Positions 39,352 to 49,156 of a stretch of 64,000 nucleotides of DNA are shown here, piece after piece. The notes below the pieces were generated by a model. That model did no database searches. It worked only from the letters and a program-made list of their open reading frames with translations, and was not told the DNA's origin. Position 1 is the stretch's first letter, and every line of letters begins with the position of its first letter. The stretch is from NCBI RefSeq assembly GCF_015711605.1, contig NZ_JABTEZ010000002.1, forward strand, positions 1,302,001 through 1,366,000, given 5' to 3'. The translations under genes were made by a program, and so were the position numbers. This DNA comes from Planomonospora sp. ID67723 (GTDB taxonomy: Bacteria > Actinomycetota > Actinomycetes > Streptosporangiales > Streptosporangiaceae).

Positions 39352-41774
39352 TGCTTTCCCCCCAGGACCGAGTCGATCAGTGCAGCCATCCGGGACTCCA
39401 GCGCGGCCAGCGAGTCCAGCGGCTCGATCTGGCCGCGCGCCTGCTCGGCCGCCCGCGTCACCTGGTCGTCGGGCAGGCCGATCCGGTTCAGCGCCAGATC
39501 GGCGGCCACGATCAACGTGGGGTACACCTCGGCCTCGATGAACTCCTCGACCGCCCAGACCAGCGACCGGGCCGCCTGCCCGGGCGCGCCCCGGCGGGCG
39601 TGGAAGAGCGCGCAGAACAGCTCCGCCCTGGCCCGCCCGGAACGGTACCCCGCCCGCTCCAGGTATTCGCAGGCCAGCGTGAACGAGTCGGAGGCGGCAG
39701 GATCCTCGCCGAGCCGTGTCTGGGCGAGCGCCAGCGCGGTGTAGGTCTTGCCGAGCTCGTGCAGCGCGGCGAGCTCCTCCTGCTGCCTGATCGCTTCGGC
39801 CGCGAGCCGTACGGCTGCCGCCGGGTCGTCCCACGCCGCCAGCTCGACCCGGTTGGTGGCGATGTTGGCCAGCCCCACCATCGACCCCGCCCGTGCGTAG
39901 CAGTCGTGGGCCTCCTCCAGCCGCCGGGCGGCGTCGGCGAGGTCGAGGTGGAACCGGTGGCCCAGGTGCATGAGCCGCACCACGTCCCCGCGCAGCACCC
40001 AGTCGTCGGCGGGAGCGTCGCGCAGCACCTGCTCCGCGAGGGAGAACGCGGTGGTGAACCGCCCCTGCCACATGGGAACCTCGGCCACCCACAGGCCGGC
40101 GGTCGGGCGGACCGGTCCCCGGTGCCGTTCCCAGACGAGGGAGTAGATGCGGCCCGCCTCGGTGGTGTCCCCGGCGAGCCGTTTGGCGTGCGCCGCGGCC
40201 ATCGCCAGCCGCGCCCCGGCCGCGCGCTCCACTGCGGGGAACGCATCCGGCCCGGCGAGCGCCGCGGCCTGCACGGCGTCGCCCATGGTGATCGCCGCCT
40301 CGGCGTACAGGCAGCGGGCCGCCTCCGCCAGCTCCTCGCCGAGATCGAGTTCCGCCAGATCGGCGAGGATGCCGTCGCCCGCCTGCTTGCCGCCGCGGCG
40401 GATGCTGCGATCGGCGTAGTCCAGGACGTCGTCCGCGCTGAGCACCCCCGTCCGGACCCCGTGGTAGACCGCCTCCCGCAGCGCCGTCCCGTCGTCGGCG
40501 GTCGCGCGGGCGTCCCAGGCGGCGCGCAGGTGCGCGTGCACCTCCCGCGCCGCCTCGGGACTGAGCCGCTCCCGCAGCGCGGCGACCATCAGCTGGTGGA
40601 GCCGCAGGCCGTGCTCCCCGGCCGGATACACGAACGAGTAGGCGGTCAGCGACTCCCAGGTGATCCGGTCCCCGGGCATGTCGAACGCCTCCGCCAGCGT
40701 GCGGAAGATCTCGAAGTCGAAGGTCCGGGAGACGCTCAGCAACTCCAGCAGCCGCACCTCGGCGGGGGCCACGTGGTTCAGGAACCTCTGCAGGATCTCC
40801 TCCGAGGAGACCGTCCGCGCGTTCCCGGCCTGGGTGTCCAGCGCCAGGTGCAGGTAGAACGGCAGCCCTTCGGAGGCCCGCGCGATCGCGGTCCCGCCGG
40901 GGATGCCCGCCTGCTCCAGCAGCTCCAGCCGGGCGGTCATCGGCAGCCCGGTCACCGGGCACTCCCGGATGACGTCCGCCCATTCGGAGTCGTAGGCCTG
41001 CCAGCCGAGGGGTTCCCGGCTGGCCACCACCACCAGGCCGCGGTCGAGCTGGGCGATCAGATCCCGCAGCCACGCGTCGGCGCCGGAGACCCGCCCGCTC
41101 TTGACCGGGATGGGGACCAGCGCCTCGTACGCGTCGACGAACACCACGTACGGCCTGTCGTCGGCGGCCCGCAGATCCTGGGCGAACAGGTAGGTGACCG
41201 CGTCGAGCACGTCGGTGTTCGACAGCTCGTCCAGCCGCTGGAGTATCTCGTCGTCGTTGACCACGCGGCGGTGCCGCCGGGACGAGCGCGCCCGCTGGGC
41301 GAGTCTCAGCAGCCCCACGGCCGTCCCGAACACCGGCAGGCCGGCCGTCTCGTCCAGGATCGAGGTGAGGACCTCGCTTTCCTGGGCGAACGGCAGATCC
41401 GACTGGCCGATCTTCAGGTGCGGGTGCAGCCGCTGCCACAGCACCGCGTACGCGATGTCGAAGTGGTCGAACACCACGCCCTGCCGGCCGAGGTCCGTCC
41501 GCAGGACGGCGAGCGCGTCCTCCTGCTGCCGCATCGCGGGCACCTGCAGGTCCAGCAGAGCCGTCCGGCACCCGTGCTCGGTCGCCCGGTTCCTGAGCTC
41601 GCGAAGCAACCGGGATTTGCCGATCCCGCCCACACCGGTCACGCTGAAGACCCGGGGGCCCCGCCGGTCGGAGATGTCCCGCAGCTCGTGCGCGAAGCTC
41701 TCCAGCACGTTCTCGCGGTCGACGAACCGCCGGTCGAGCGCGGCCACCCGACGAAATCGCGGCTGCAGCGACAT
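39348..41774 (-). CDS. STAND-type AAA ATPase with TPR-like C-terminus
   Basis: This 808-residue protein has a P-loop GVGGIGKSRLL (47-57), a Walker B region RPYVVFVDAYEAL, VVVASREPL (sensor) and a winged-helix-like segment. A long helical region (about 430-808) rich in alanine/leucine follows, of the TPR type (ALAQTRLGEDPAASDSFTLACEYLERAG). Such NB-ARC/STAND proteins are signal-responsive regulators or scaffolds. No DNA-binding domain is evident, so it is not a plain SARP/AfsR regulator. It heads an operon with the APH-family kinase and the methyltransferase. GAGGAG lies 5 nt before ATG 41774. Confidence 0.87.
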   Translation of the reverse strand: MSLQPRFRRVAALDRRFVDRENVLESFAHELRDISDRRGPRVFSVTGVGGIGKSRLLRELRNRATEHGCRTALLDLQVPAMRQQEDALAVLRTDLGRQGVVFDHFDIAYAVLWQRLHPHLKIGQSDLPFAQESEVLTSILDETAGLPVFGTAVGLLRLAQRARSSRRHRRVVNDDEILQRLDELSNTDVLDAVTYLFAQDLRAADDRPYVVFVDAYEALVPIPVKSGRVSGADAWLRDLIAQLDRGLVVVASREPLGWQAYDSEWADVIRECPVTGLPMTARLELLEQAGIPGGTAIARASEGLPFYLHLALDTQAGNARTVSSEEILQRFLNHVAPAEVRLLELLSVSRTFDFEIFRTLAEAFDMPGDRITWESLTAYSFVYPAGEHGLRLHQLMVAALRERLSPEAAREVHAHLRAAWDARATADDGTALREAVYHGVRTGVLSADDVLDYADRSIRRGGKQAGDGILADLAELDLGEELAEAARCLYAEAAITMGDAVQAAALAGPDAFPAVERAAGARLAMAAAHAKRLAGDTTEAGRIYSLVWERHRGPVRPTAGLWVAEVPMWQGRFTTAFSLAEQVLRDAPADDWVLRGDVVRLMHLGHRFHLDLADAARRLEEAHDCYARAGSMVGLANIATNRVELAAWDDPAAAVRLAAEAIRQQEELAALHELGKTYTALALAQTRLGEDPAASDSFTLACEYLERAGYRSGRARAELFCALFHARRGAPGQAARSLVWAVEEFIEAEVYPTLIVAADLALNRIGLPDDQVTRAAEQARGQIEPLDSLAALESRMAALIDSVLGGKQ

Positions 41775-41996
41775 CTGATCTCCTCGGGGGCGGGAGCAAT
41801 GATCAGAGTTTGCCTGGATCACCGTGGCGATCCACCATCCTAGACGGTGCCCCCGGACATCCGCCGTCGGAAAAGACGGCCTCGAACGCCGGGGGCGGCG
41901 GTCACCGGCGTTCTCCCCCGCCCGCCTGCGGGCCGTCACCGGGCCGGTCCGGGTGCGGAGGCGAACCGGACCCGCGGGAGCTGCGTATCCCTGAAT

Positions 41997-42413
41997 GTGA
42001 AGACATATCCGCGCATCGCCGCGCTCGCTCTCGCGGCCGTGTTCTCCGCGGCCTGCTCGTCCGCCGCAGGCTCACCGGCCGAGGAGCACGGCCAGGCCGC
42101 GCCGCAGGGGAAACCGCCCACCGTCGAGGAACTGGCCGCCAAGGTCGGCTGCGAGCCGGTGATCCAGATCGAGGCGGCCGAGCTGCGGCAGGGACACTGC
42201 AGGACGCCGGCGGGGGAGTTCTTCCTCACCACCTTCGTCACCCAGCAGGGCAAGGACGAGTGGATGGACGCCGCTCCGGAGTACAACCCGCACCTGGTCG
42301 GGAACCTGTGGACCGCGCTGTCGAGCCGCGCGGTGCTGGAACACGTCCAGCAGAAGCTGGGCGGCGACCTGCACCTGACGGACCACCGGACCAAGACGCC
42401 CGCTCCCGGCTGA
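41997..42413 (+). CDS. Small secreted lipoprotein
   Basis: The 138-residue protein begins (GTG) with KTYPRIAALALAAVFSAAC: a basic n-region, a hydrophobic core and lipobox SAAC. The mature part is short, acidic and without a recognised domain (VEELAAKVGCEPVIQIEAAELRQ, GEFFLTTFVTQQGKDEWMDAA). It keeps two further cysteines that could form a disulfide. It is transcribed divergently from the STAND gene and has a strong terminator after it. Function unknown. Confidence 0.72.
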   Translation: MKTYPRIAALALAAVFSAACSSAAGSPAEEHGQAAPQGKPPTVEELAAKVGCEPVIQIEAAELRQGHCRTPAGEFFLTTFVTQQGKDEWMDAAPEYNPHLVGNLWTALSSRAVLEHVQQKLGGDLHLTDHRTKTPAPG

Positions 42414-42420
42414 CCACAGC

Positions 42421-42450
42421 CGGAGCCGGTCCCTGCTGGGACCGGCTCCG
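42421..42450. terminator. Perfect 13-bp hairpin terminator
   Basis: CGGAGCCGGTCCC (42421-42433) and GGGACCGGCTCCG (42438-42450) pair fully around a TGCT loop. It starts 8 bp after the lipoprotein stop and also lies downstream of the convergent permease gene, so it could serve both. Confidence 0.8.
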
Positions 42451-42557
42451 GGCCCGCGACCGTGAAACCGGTCTCCGCGTCCCCGCCCGTCCGGGCGGGC
42501 CGGGGCTCCGCACCCTCCGCCGCGCTGCCCCGGCCGGCAGGGGCGCCGGCCCGGCGC

Positions 42558-43829
42558 TCAGCCGGCCGAGGCGCCGGCGCGGCGCTTGGCCCAGATGTCG
42601 AAGGCCACGGCGGCGAGCAGGACCAGGCCCTTGAAGAGCATCACCCGCTCGCTCGGGGCGCCGATGAGGGACATGCCGTTGTTGATCACGGCCATGATGA
42701 GGCCGCCGGTGATCGCGCCGACGACCTTGCCGACCCCGCCCTGGACGGCGGCGCCGCCGATGAACGCGGCCGCGATGGCGTCCAGCTCGAAGCCGTTGCC
42801 CGCGGTGGGGCCGGCCTGGTTGAGCCGCCCGGCGAAGATGATCCCGGCCAGCGCGGAGAGCACCCCCATGTTGACGAAGATCCAGAACGTGACGGACTTC
42901 ACGTTGATCCCCGACAGGCTCGCGGCGTGCACGTTGCCGCCGATGGCGTAGATGTGGCGGCCGAAGACGGCGCGGTTGGTCAGGAGCGTGTAGCCCAGCA
43001 CGAGGAGTGCCAGGAGCAACAGGACCCAGGGCAGGTTCTTGAACCGGGCGAGCTGGACGACGACCGTCATCACCACCACGGCGACGGCGGCCATCTTCAG
43101 GGCGAACAGCGGCAGTGCGTCGACCTGCTGCCGGTAGCCGATACGTCCCTGGCGGGCCCGCCACTGCGTGCCGACGGTCCCGGCCACGGCGGCCAGCCCG
43201 AGCAGCAGGGTGAACAGGTCGGCGCCGCCGAGCGGGCCGAGCCCGATGTTGCCCAGGTAGCCGGGGAGGAAGCCGTTGGAGAGGGTGCGCACCTCGTCGG
43301 GGAAGGGGCCGATGCCCTGGTTGCCGAGGACGGTCAGGGTCAGCGCCCGGAACACCAGCATCCCGGCCAGGGTGACGATGAACGCGGGGATGCCGAAGTA
43401 GGCGATCCAGTAGCCCTGCCAGGCTCCGATCAGCGCGCCCGCGACGAGCGTGACGAGGAGCGCCAGCGGCCACGGCGTGTCCATCTCGACCATCAGCACC
43501 GCCGCGATGGCGCCGCAGAGCGCCACCACCGATCCCACCGAGAGGTCGATGTGACCGGCGATGATGATCAGGATCATGCCGATCGACAGGATCAGGACGT
43601 AGGAGTTCTGAACCATGATGTTGGAGATGTTCTGCGGGCTGAGCAGCTCACCCCCGGTCAGGACGGAGAACAGCACGATGATCAGCGCGAAGGCGACGTA
43701 GATGCCGCTCTGCCGCAGGTTGACGGACAGGCGTGTGCCCGGCGCCTTGGCGCGGGGCGACGGGAGGCCGCCGCCGGCCGGCGCGCCCTCCCGGGTCGTG
43801 ACCTTTCCGCTGGTCGTCTCGGCCATCAT
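42558..43829 (-). CDS. mmsB: Multiple-monosaccharide ABC transporter permease (MmsB/GguB-like)
   Basis: The 423-residue protein has about ten membrane helices and the BPD_transp_2 motifs [19 protein letters not shown] and [24 protein letters not shown] long central insertion (residues about 160-250, [18 protein letters not shown]...) is typical of the GguB/XylH branch for xylose, arabinose, glucose or galactose. It forms a channel with the ATPase upstream (ATGATG overlaps its stop) and the binding protein. The operon runs away from the LacI-family regulator. Confidence 0.9.
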   Translation of the reverse strand: MMAETTSGKVTTREGAPAGGGLPSPRAKAPGTRLSVNLRQSGIYVAFALIIVLFSVLTGGELLSPQNISNIMVQNSYVLILSIGMILIIIAGHIDLSVGSVVALCGAIAAVLMVEMDTPWPLALLVTLVAGALIGAWQGYWIAYFGIPAFIVTLAGMLVFRALTLTVLGNQGIGPFPDEVRTLSNGFLPGYLGNIGLGPLGGADLFTLLLGLAAVAGTVGTQWRARQGRIGYRQQVDALPLFALKMAAVAVVVMTVVVQLARFKNLPWVLLLLALLVLGYTLLTNRAVFGRHIYAIGGNVHAASLSGINVKSVTFWIFVNMGVLSALAGIIFAGRLNQAGPTAGNGFELDAIAAAFIGGAAVQGGVGKVVGAITGGLIMAVINNGMSLIGAPSERVMLFKGLVLLAAVAFDIWAKRRAGASAG

Positions 43830-45367
43830 TCCTTTTCCTTGGTCATGAGCTGCATGAGCCGCTCCGGGGTGGCGTCGGACCGTGACACCTCGCCGGTGAC
43901 GCGTCCGGCCGACATGGCGTAGATGCGGTCGCAGAGGCCGAGCAGCTCGGGAAGCTCGGAGGAGATCACGAGGATGGCTCTGCCCTGGTCGGCGAGCCGG
44001 TTGACGATGGAGTAGATCTCGTACTTGGCGCCCACGTCGATGCCGCGGGTGGGCTCGTCGAGGATCAGCACGTCGGGGTCAGCGAAGATCCACTTCGAGA
44101 GCACGACCTTCTGCTGGTTGCCGCCGCTGAGCTTCCCGGTGACCGCCATGACGTTCGGGGCTTTGATGTTCATGTCGGCGCGGAAGCCCTCGGCGACCCG
44201 GTACTCCTCGTTGTCGTCGATCCAGCCCCGCCCGGCCAGCTTGCCCAGCGCGGCGGCCGAGACGTTGCGCTTGATGTCCTCGATCAGGTTGAGGCCGTAC
44301 CGTTTGCGGTCCTCGGTGGCGTAGGCGAGCCCGTGCGCGATCGCCTCGCGCACCGAGCCGAGCCGGATCTCCCTGCCGTTCTTGTAGACGCGCCCGGAGA
44401 TGCCCACCCCGTAGCTGCGGCCGAACACGCTCATCGCCAGCTCGGTACGGCCGGCGCCCATGAGCCCGGCCAGTCCGACGATCTCGCCGCGGCGCAGCGT
44501 CAGGGAGGCGCCGGAGACGACGACGCGGCCGTGCTGGGTGGGGCTGTGCACGGTCCAGTCCTCGATCCGCAGGATCTCCTCGCCGATCCGCGGCTCGTGC
44601 GGGGGGAAGCGGTGTTCGAGGTCGCGGCCGACCATGCCGGCGATGATCCTGTCCTCGTCGACCTCGCCGGCCTTCATGTCGAGGGTCTCGATCGTCCGCC
44701 CGTCGCGCAGGATCGTGACCGAGTCGGCGATCGCCTCGATCTCGTTCAGCTTGTGCGAGATGATCACCGAGGTGATGCCCTCGTCGCGCAGTCCGCGCAG
44801 CAGGCCGAGCAGGTGCGCCGAGTCCTCGTCGTTGAGCGCCGCGGTCGGCTCGTCGAGGATGAGCAGCCGGACCCGCTTGGACAGGGCTTTGGCGATCTCG
44901 ACCAGCTGCTGCTTGCCCACCCCGAGGTCCATCGCGGGTGTCACCGGGTTCTCGCGCAGCCCGACCCGCTCCAGGAGCTCGGCGGCCTCGGCGTTGGTCC
45001 GGTTCCAGTCGATCAGGCCGCGGCGGGTCCGCTCGTTGCCGAGGAAGATGTTCTCGGCGATCGACAGGTAGGGGCTGAGCGCGAGCTCCTGATGGATGAT
45101 CACGATGCCGTGCCGCTCGCTGTCCTTGATCCCGGTGAACCGGCACGGCTGCCCGTCGAAGGAGATCTCGCCCTCGTAGGAGCCGTGCGGGTACACGCCG
45201 GACAGGACCTTCATCAGGGTCGACTTGCCGGCGCCGTTCTCCCCGCAGATGGCGTGGATCTCGCCCCTGCGCACCGCCAGGTTGACGTCCTGGAGCGCCT
45301 TGACGCCCGGGAAGGTCTTGGTGATCCCGCGCATCCGAAGTATGTGGTCGGTCATGTCGTCCGTCAT
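43826..45367 (-). CDS. mmsA: Multiple-monosaccharide ABC transporter ATP-binding protein (MmsA/GguA-like)
   Basis: The 513-residue protein is a tandem ATPase. The first half has GENGAGKST (Walker A), a signature region diverged to [10 protein letters not shown], and [11 protein letters not shown]. The second half has the degenerate [17 protein letters not shown] and [16 protein letters not shown], as in all sugar ATPases of the RbsA/XylG group. It energises sugar uptake with the permease and binding protein encoded on either side. Two in-frame ATGs (45367, 45355) begin almost identical MTDDMTDH repeats. Confidence 0.93.
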   Translation of the reverse strand: MTDDMTDHILRMRGITKTFPGVKALQDVNLAVRRGEIHAICGENGAGKSTLMKVLSGVYPHGSYEGEISFDGQPCRFTGIKDSERHGIVIIHQELALSPYLSIAENIFLGNERTRRGLIDWNRTNAEAAELLERVGLRENPVTPAMDLGVGKQQLVEIAKALSKRVRLLILDEPTAALNDEDSAHLLGLLRGLRDEGITSVIISHKLNEIEAIADSVTILRDGRTIETLDMKAGEVDEDRIIAGMVGRDLEHRFPPHEPRIGEEILRIEDWTVHSPTQHGRVVVSGASLTLRRGEIVGLAGLMGAGRTELAMSVFGRSYGVGISGRVYKNGREIRLGSVREAIAHGLAYATEDRKRYGLNLIEDIKRNVSAAALGKLAGRGWIDDNEEYRVAEGFRADMNIKAPNVMAVTGKLSGGNQQKVVLSKWIFADPDVLILDEPTRGIDVGAKYEIYSIVNRLADQGRAILVISSELPELLGLCDRIYAMSAGRVTGEVSRSDATPERLMQLMTKEKE

Positions 45368-45448
45368 GTCGTCCGTCTCCCCGTGGGCGGCGCGGCGGGC
45401 GGGCCCCGGCCACCGGCCGGAGGCTCCGCCCGCCGCGCGCCGTCCGTC

Positions 45449-46576
45449 CTACTTGAGCTGGTCTTCGGTGTAGTAACCGGAGTCGACGAGGACCTTCTTG
45501 TAGTTGTCCTTGTAGACGATGATGGGTTCGAGCAGGTAGGACGGGACGACCTTGTTGCCGTTGTCGTAGTCCTTGGTGTTGTTCACCTCGGGCGTGCCGC
45601 CCTTGAGCACGGCGTCGGCCATCTTGACGGTCACCGCGGCCAGCTCGCGGGTGTCCTTGTAGATCGTGGCGTACTGCTCGCCGGCGATGATCGACTTGAC
45701 CGAGGCGGCCTCGGCGTCCTGGCCGGTGACGACCGGGTAGGGCTGGTCGGCGGTGCCGTACCCGCTGCTCTTGAGGGCCGACAGGATGCCGATGGACAAC
45801 CCGTCGTACGGCGAGAGCACACCCTGGACCTTGGCGTCGGAGTAGGCCTTGGTGATCAGGTCCTCCATGCGCTTCTGCGCGGTGGCCGGGTCCCAGCGCA
45901 GGATGGCGACGGTCTTGAAGTCGGTCTCGCCGCTCTTGACGACCAGGGTGCCGGAGTCGATGTACGGCTTCAGCGTGTCCATCGCGCCGTTGTAGAAGAA
46001 GGTGGCGTTGTTGTCGTCGGGGGAGCCGGCGAAGATCTCGATGTTGAACGGGCCCTTCGCGGTGCCGTCGGAGCCGTCCTGCTTCTTCAGGCCGAGGCCG
46101 ACCAGCAGGGAGGTCGCCTGCTGCACGCCGACCTTGTAGTTGTCGAAGGTGGCGTAGTAGTCGACGTTGGGGGTGTTGCGGATGAGGCGGTCGTAGGCGA
46201 TCACCGGGATCTTCTTGTCGGCCGCCTGCTGCAGCTGGGTGGTGATCGCGGTGCCGTCGATCGAGGCGACGATCAGGAGCTTGGCGCCCTTGGTGATCTG
46301 GTTCTCGATCTGGTTGACCTGCGTGGGGATGTCGTTCTCGGCGTACTGGAGGTCGACCTGGTAGCCCAGCTTCTCCAGGGCGCTCTTGACGTTGTCGCCG
46401 TCGTGGATCCAGCGCTCGGACGACTTGGTGGGCATGGTGACGCCGATCAGGGAGCCGGCCGATCCGCCGGGGCTCTCGGTGGCCTGGTCGACGGTCTTGG
46501 TGCTCGAGCCGCAGGCGGTCATCGTCATGGCGAGCGCCAGACCCACCGGCACGGCGACCAGCTTCGCGAACCTCAT
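45449..46576 (-). CDS. chvE: Sugar-binding lipoprotein (ChvE-like)
   Basis: The 375-residue protein has a lipoprotein signal (lipobox MTAC). The periplasmic-binding fold of the ChvE/xylose-arabinose branch follows: [67 protein letters not shown] and [14 protein letters not shown]. Residues around SERWIHDG and YDRL match ChvE-type sugar contacts. It should deliver arabinose, xylose, glucose or galactose to MmsAB. It is first in its operon, with AAAGGAGA before the ATG and a perfect 14-bp operator 68 bp upstream. Confidence 0.9.
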   Translation of the reverse strand: MRFAKLVAVPVGLALAMTMTACGSSTKTVDQATESPGGSAGSLIGVTMPTKSSERWIHDGDNVKSALEKLGYQVDLQYAENDIPTQVNQIENQITKGAKLLIVASIDGTAITTQLQQAADKKIPVIAYDRLIRNTPNVDYYATFDNYKVGVQQATSLLVGLGLKKQDGSDGTAKGPFNIEIFAGSPDDNNATFFYNGAMDTLKPYIDSGTLVVKSGETDFKTVAILRWDPATAQKRMEDLITKAYSDAKVQGVLSPYDGLSIGILSALKSSGYGTADQPYPVVTGQDAEAASVKSIIAGEQYATIYKDTRELAAVTVKMADAVLKGGTPEVNNTKDYDNGNKVVPSYLLEPIIVYKDNYKKVLVDSGYYTEDQLK

Positions 46577-46644
46577 GTTCTCTCCTTTGTGACACGGTGT
46601 GGATCTGGATGCGGTGTGGCCGTCCCGGTGCTGTGTCATGGGGC

Positions 46645-46658
46645 TGTTAGCGCTAACA
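46645..46658. promoter_or_regulatory. Perfect LacI-family operator, sugar-transport operon
   Basis: TGTTAGCGCTAACA is a perfect palindrome 68 bp upstream of the binding-protein gene on the minus strand. It is the best copy of a motif found at five places in this regulon and gives the consensus. Confidence 0.8.
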
Positions 46659-46787
46659 AAAGCGGTGGCAAATTCTCGCCGAGATGATCGGTGCGGAGGC
46701 GGTCGTGCGGAGCGCGGGCCTGCGGCTGTGAAGACGCGAGGCGCCGGGCCCGGCGATCGGCGTGCGTTCCCACAGCCTTGATCAGGA

Positions 46788-46801
46788 AGTTAGCGTTAAC
46801 A
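46788..46801. promoter_or_regulatory. LacI-family operator in the divergent region
   Basis: AGTTAGCGTTAACA matches TGTTAGCGCTAACA at 12 of 14 bases. Lying between the other two sites, it could support looping or control of both directions. Confidence 0.65.
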
Positions 46802-46911
46802 TCCGGGGTGGCCACTAGTTAAGGACTCCAAAGACGCCACGTCAAGAGGATGTTAACGGGACGTTTCAGTGTGACCTGACCGTAATGAAGAAGGCTCTTG
46901 ACGGCACCCAT

Positions 46912-46925
46912 TGTTAACGTTCACA
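46912..46925. promoter_or_regulatory. LacI-family operator before the regulator gene
   Basis: TGTTAACGTTCACA matches the consensus at 11 of 14 bases and lies 29 bp before the GTG start, implying autoregulation. It overlaps a possible upstream TTG start (46898), which makes that start unlikely. Confidence 0.65.
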
Positions 46926-46954
46926 GTCTCTTTCAAACGAGAAGGGACGTGACC

Positions 46955-47977
46955 GTGAGCCCCAGTCAGGAGCGCCGCTCCCCGGTGATGGCCGATGTGG
47001 CCAGAGTGGCCGGCGTGTCGCACCAGACGGTGTCGCGGGTGCTCAACGACCACCCTAACGTCCGCGACGAGACCCGCACCCGGGTCCTGGCCGCGATCGA
47101 CCAGCTGGGCTACCGCCGCAACCTGGTCGCCCGCGCCCTCGTCACCCGCCACTCGCGGACGCTCGGCGTGGTCAGCTTCGACACCACGCTGTACGGCCCG
47201 GCCAGCACGGTCTACGGGATAGAGCAGGCGGCGAGGGCGGCGGGTTACTTCGTCAGCATCGTCAGTCTGCGGACCATCGACCGGGCGGGCGTGCGCGACG
47301 CGCTCGGCTACCTGGCCGAGCAGGGCGTCGACGGCATCGTCGTGGTGGCGCCGCAGCGTTCGGCGGCCCTCGCGCTGGCGGATCTGCCGGTCGGCATCCC
47401 CGTCGTGGCCGTCGAGGGAGACCACGACGGCGACGTCTCCGTGGTCAGCGTCGATCAGGTCGAAGGCGCCCGGCTGGCGACCGAGCACCTGCTCGGCCTC
47501 GGCCATGAGACGGTCTGGCATGTCAGGGGGCCGTCGGACTGGCTGGAAGCCGAAGGGCGGGTCGAGGGCTGGCGCGCCGCGCTGTCGGCGGCGGGCCGCG
47601 CGATCCCCGATCCGGTGGCCGGTGACTGGAGCCCGCGCTCCGGCTACCGCGCCGGTCAGCGCCTCGCCGAGATGGCGGGGGTCACCGCGGTGTTCGTGGC
47701 CAACGACCAGATGGCGCTCGGGTTGCTGCGGGCGTTCGCCGAGGCGGGCGTCGACGTCCCGGGAAGGATCAGTGTCGTCGGCTTCGACGACATCCCCGAA
47801 TCGGAGTTCTTCTCGCCGCCGCTCACCACGGTCAGGCAGGACTTCGGGGCGGTGGGCAGGTACAGCATCGATCTGCTGCTCGGGCAGATGGAGACGGGCC
47901 GGGACGGGTCCCGCGAACGACTCGTCGTCCCGCCGCAGTTCAAGGCCAGGGCCAGCACCTCGCGGGTCCGGCGCTAG
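46955..47977 (+). CDS. LacI/GalR-family regulator of arabinose genes
   Basis: The 340-residue protein has the LacI helix-turn-helix ADVARVAGVSHQTVSRVLND followed by the hinge (VLAAIDQLGYRRN). The sugar-binding domain follows: LGVVSFDTTLYGPAST, DGIVVVAP, HVRGPSDWLEAEGRVEGW, VFVANDQMALGLLRAFAEAGVDVPGRISVVGFDDIPES. It probably binds the 14-bp TGTTAGCGCTAACA-type sites and is released by arabinose or a related sugar; inducer inferred from the genes controlled. GTG 46955 has GAAGGG 8 nt upstream. GTG 46949 and TTG 46898 are alternatives. Confidence 0.93.
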   Translation: MSPSQERRSPVMADVARVAGVSHQTVSRVLNDHPNVRDETRTRVLAAIDQLGYRRNLVARALVTRHSRTLGVVSFDTTLYGPASTVYGIEQAARAAGYFVSIVSLRTIDRAGVRDALGYLAEQGVDGIVVVAPQRSAALALADLPVGIPVVAVEGDHDGDVSVVSVDQVEGARLATEHLLGLGHETVWHVRGPSDWLEAEGRVEGWRAALSAAGRAIPDPVAGDWSPRSGYRAGQRLAEMAGVTAVFVANDQMALGLLRAFAEAGVDVPGRISVVGFDDIPESEFFSPPLTTVRQDFGAVGRYSIDLLLGQMETGRDGSRERLVVPPQFKARASTSRVRR

Positions 47978-48059
47978 CCGCACGAGACCGGGGCCGGCAC
48001 CTCGCGGGCCCGGTGTCGGTCGTACAGAGGAAAGGGTGGCGCTGAGGTCGCACCAGCGA

Positions 48060-48073
48060 TGTTAGCGCTCACA
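48060..48073. promoter_or_regulatory. LacI-family operator before the second transporter operon
   Basis: TGTTAGCGCTCACA matches the consensus palindrome at 13 of 14 bases. It ends 21 bp before the GTG of the binding-protein gene, so repressor binding would block the start region. Confidence 0.75.
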
Positions 48074-48094
48074 ACAAGAGAGGAACCCCCCACT

Positions 48095-49081
48095 GTGTTG
48101 AAGAGGATGTCGGCGCTGCTGTTGGTCGGCGCCACCGTGATGACGATGGCCGCCTGCGGAAGCGGCGGATCGGGACCGGCGAGCTCGGGAGGCGGCGGCG
48201 GCGACACGCTCACCATGGGCTTCTCCCAGGTCGGCGCGGAGAGCGGCTGGCGTACCGCCAACACCAAGTCCGTCCAGGACTCCGCCAAGGCCGCCGGGAT
48301 CGAGCTGAAGTTCTCCGACGCCCAGCAGAAGCAGGAGAACCAGATCAAGGCGATCCGCTCCTTCATCCAGCAGAAGGTCGACGTCATCGCCTTCTCGCCG
48401 GTCGTCGAGTCGGGCTGGGACACCGTGCTCAAGGAGGCCAAGAACGCGAACATCCCGGTGATCCTCACCGACCGCGCGGTCGACTCGGCCGACACCAGCC
48501 TCTACAAGACCTTCCTCGGCTCCGACTTCGTGGCGGAGGGCAAGAAGGCCGGGCAGTGGCTGGTGGAGGAGTACAAGGACTCCACCGAGACCGTGAACAT
48601 CGTCGAGCTGCAGGGCACCACCGGCTCGGCCCCCGCCAACGACCGCAAGGCCGGATTCGCCGAGGTCATCGGGGCCGACCCCAAGTTCAAGGTGATCGCC
48701 TCGCAGACCGGCGACTTCACCCGCGCCAAGGGCAAGGAGGTCATGGAGGCCTTCCTGAAGTCCAACCCGGACATCGACGTGCTCTACGCCCACAACGACG
48801 ACATGGGCCTGGGCGCCATCGAGGCGATCGAGGGCGCGGGCAAGGTGCCGGGCAAGGACATCAAGATCATTACGGTCGACGCGGTCAAGGACGGCATGCA
48901 GGCGCTGGCCGACGGAAAGATCAACTACATCGTCGAGTGCAGCCCGCTGCTCGGCCCGCAACTGATGGACCTCGCCAAGAAGGTCGCCGCCGGCGAGCAG
49001 GTGCCCACCCGCGTGGAGACCGAGGAGACGACGTTCACCCAGGAGCAGGCCAAGCAGGCCCTGCCCAGCCGCCAGTACTGA
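48095..49081 (+). CDS. ytfQ: Sugar-binding lipoprotein (YtfQ-like)
   Basis: The 328-residue protein has a lipoprotein signal (lipobox MAAC) and a Gly/Ser-rich linker. The YtfQ-type fold shows LTMGFSQVGAESGWRTANTK, QENQIKAIRSFIQQKVDVIAFSPVVESGWDTVL, ILTDRAVD, NDDMGLGAIEAIEGAG and CSPLLGPQLMD. E. coli YtfQ binds galactofuranose, but actinobacterial relatives next to araBDA are thought to take furanose-form arabinose. The gene opens a transporter-araBDA run. GTG 48095 follows AGAGGAA. Confidence 0.9.
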   Translation: MLKRMSALLLVGATVMTMAACGSGGSGPASSGGGGGDTLTMGFSQVGAESGWRTANTKSVQDSAKAAGIELKFSDAQQKQENQIKAIRSFIQQKVDVIAFSPVVESGWDTVLKEAKNANIPVILTDRAVDSADTSLYKTFLGSDFVAEGKKAGQWLVEEYKDSTETVNIVELQGTTGSAPANDRKAGFAEVIGADPKFKVIASQTGDFTRAKGKEVMEAFLKSNPDIDVLYAHNDDMGLGAIEAIEGAGKVPGKDIKIITVDAVKDGMQALADGKINYIVECSPLLGPQLMDLAKKVAAGEQVPTRVETEETTFTQEQAKQALPSRQY

Positions 49082-49090
49082 CAGCGGTGG

Positions 49091-49121
49091 GGTCGCTCCG
49101 GGCTCGCACTCCGGAGCGGCC
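49091..49121 (+). terminator. Hairpin between binding-protein and ATPase genes
   Basis: GGTCGCTCCGG (49091-49101) and CCGGAGCGGCC (49111-49121) form an 11-bp stem with one G-T pair. Placed in the 75-bp gap after the binding-protein gene, it may stabilise or attenuate the transcript, so that more binding protein than channel is made. Confidence 0.5.
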
Positions 49122-49156
49122 CTCCCCGCAGCGGAAACCGAGGAAAGGCACGCCTC

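Larger units (their letters stand above)
46577..46954. other. 378-bp divergent control region of the sugar regulon
   Basis: This lies between the binding-protein operon (-) and the LacI-family regulator (+). It holds three good 14-bp operators (46645, 46788, 46912) and a half-site TGTTAACG (46851-46858). No gene was seen in it. Confidence 0.75.

Noticed and set aside
46898-46954. TTG 46898 as the start of the LacI-family regulator
   Set aside because: The added 19 residues would be encoded across the operator at 46912-46925, without a ribosome binding site. GTG 46955 has GAAGGG at correct spacing and gives a normal LacI N-terminus.
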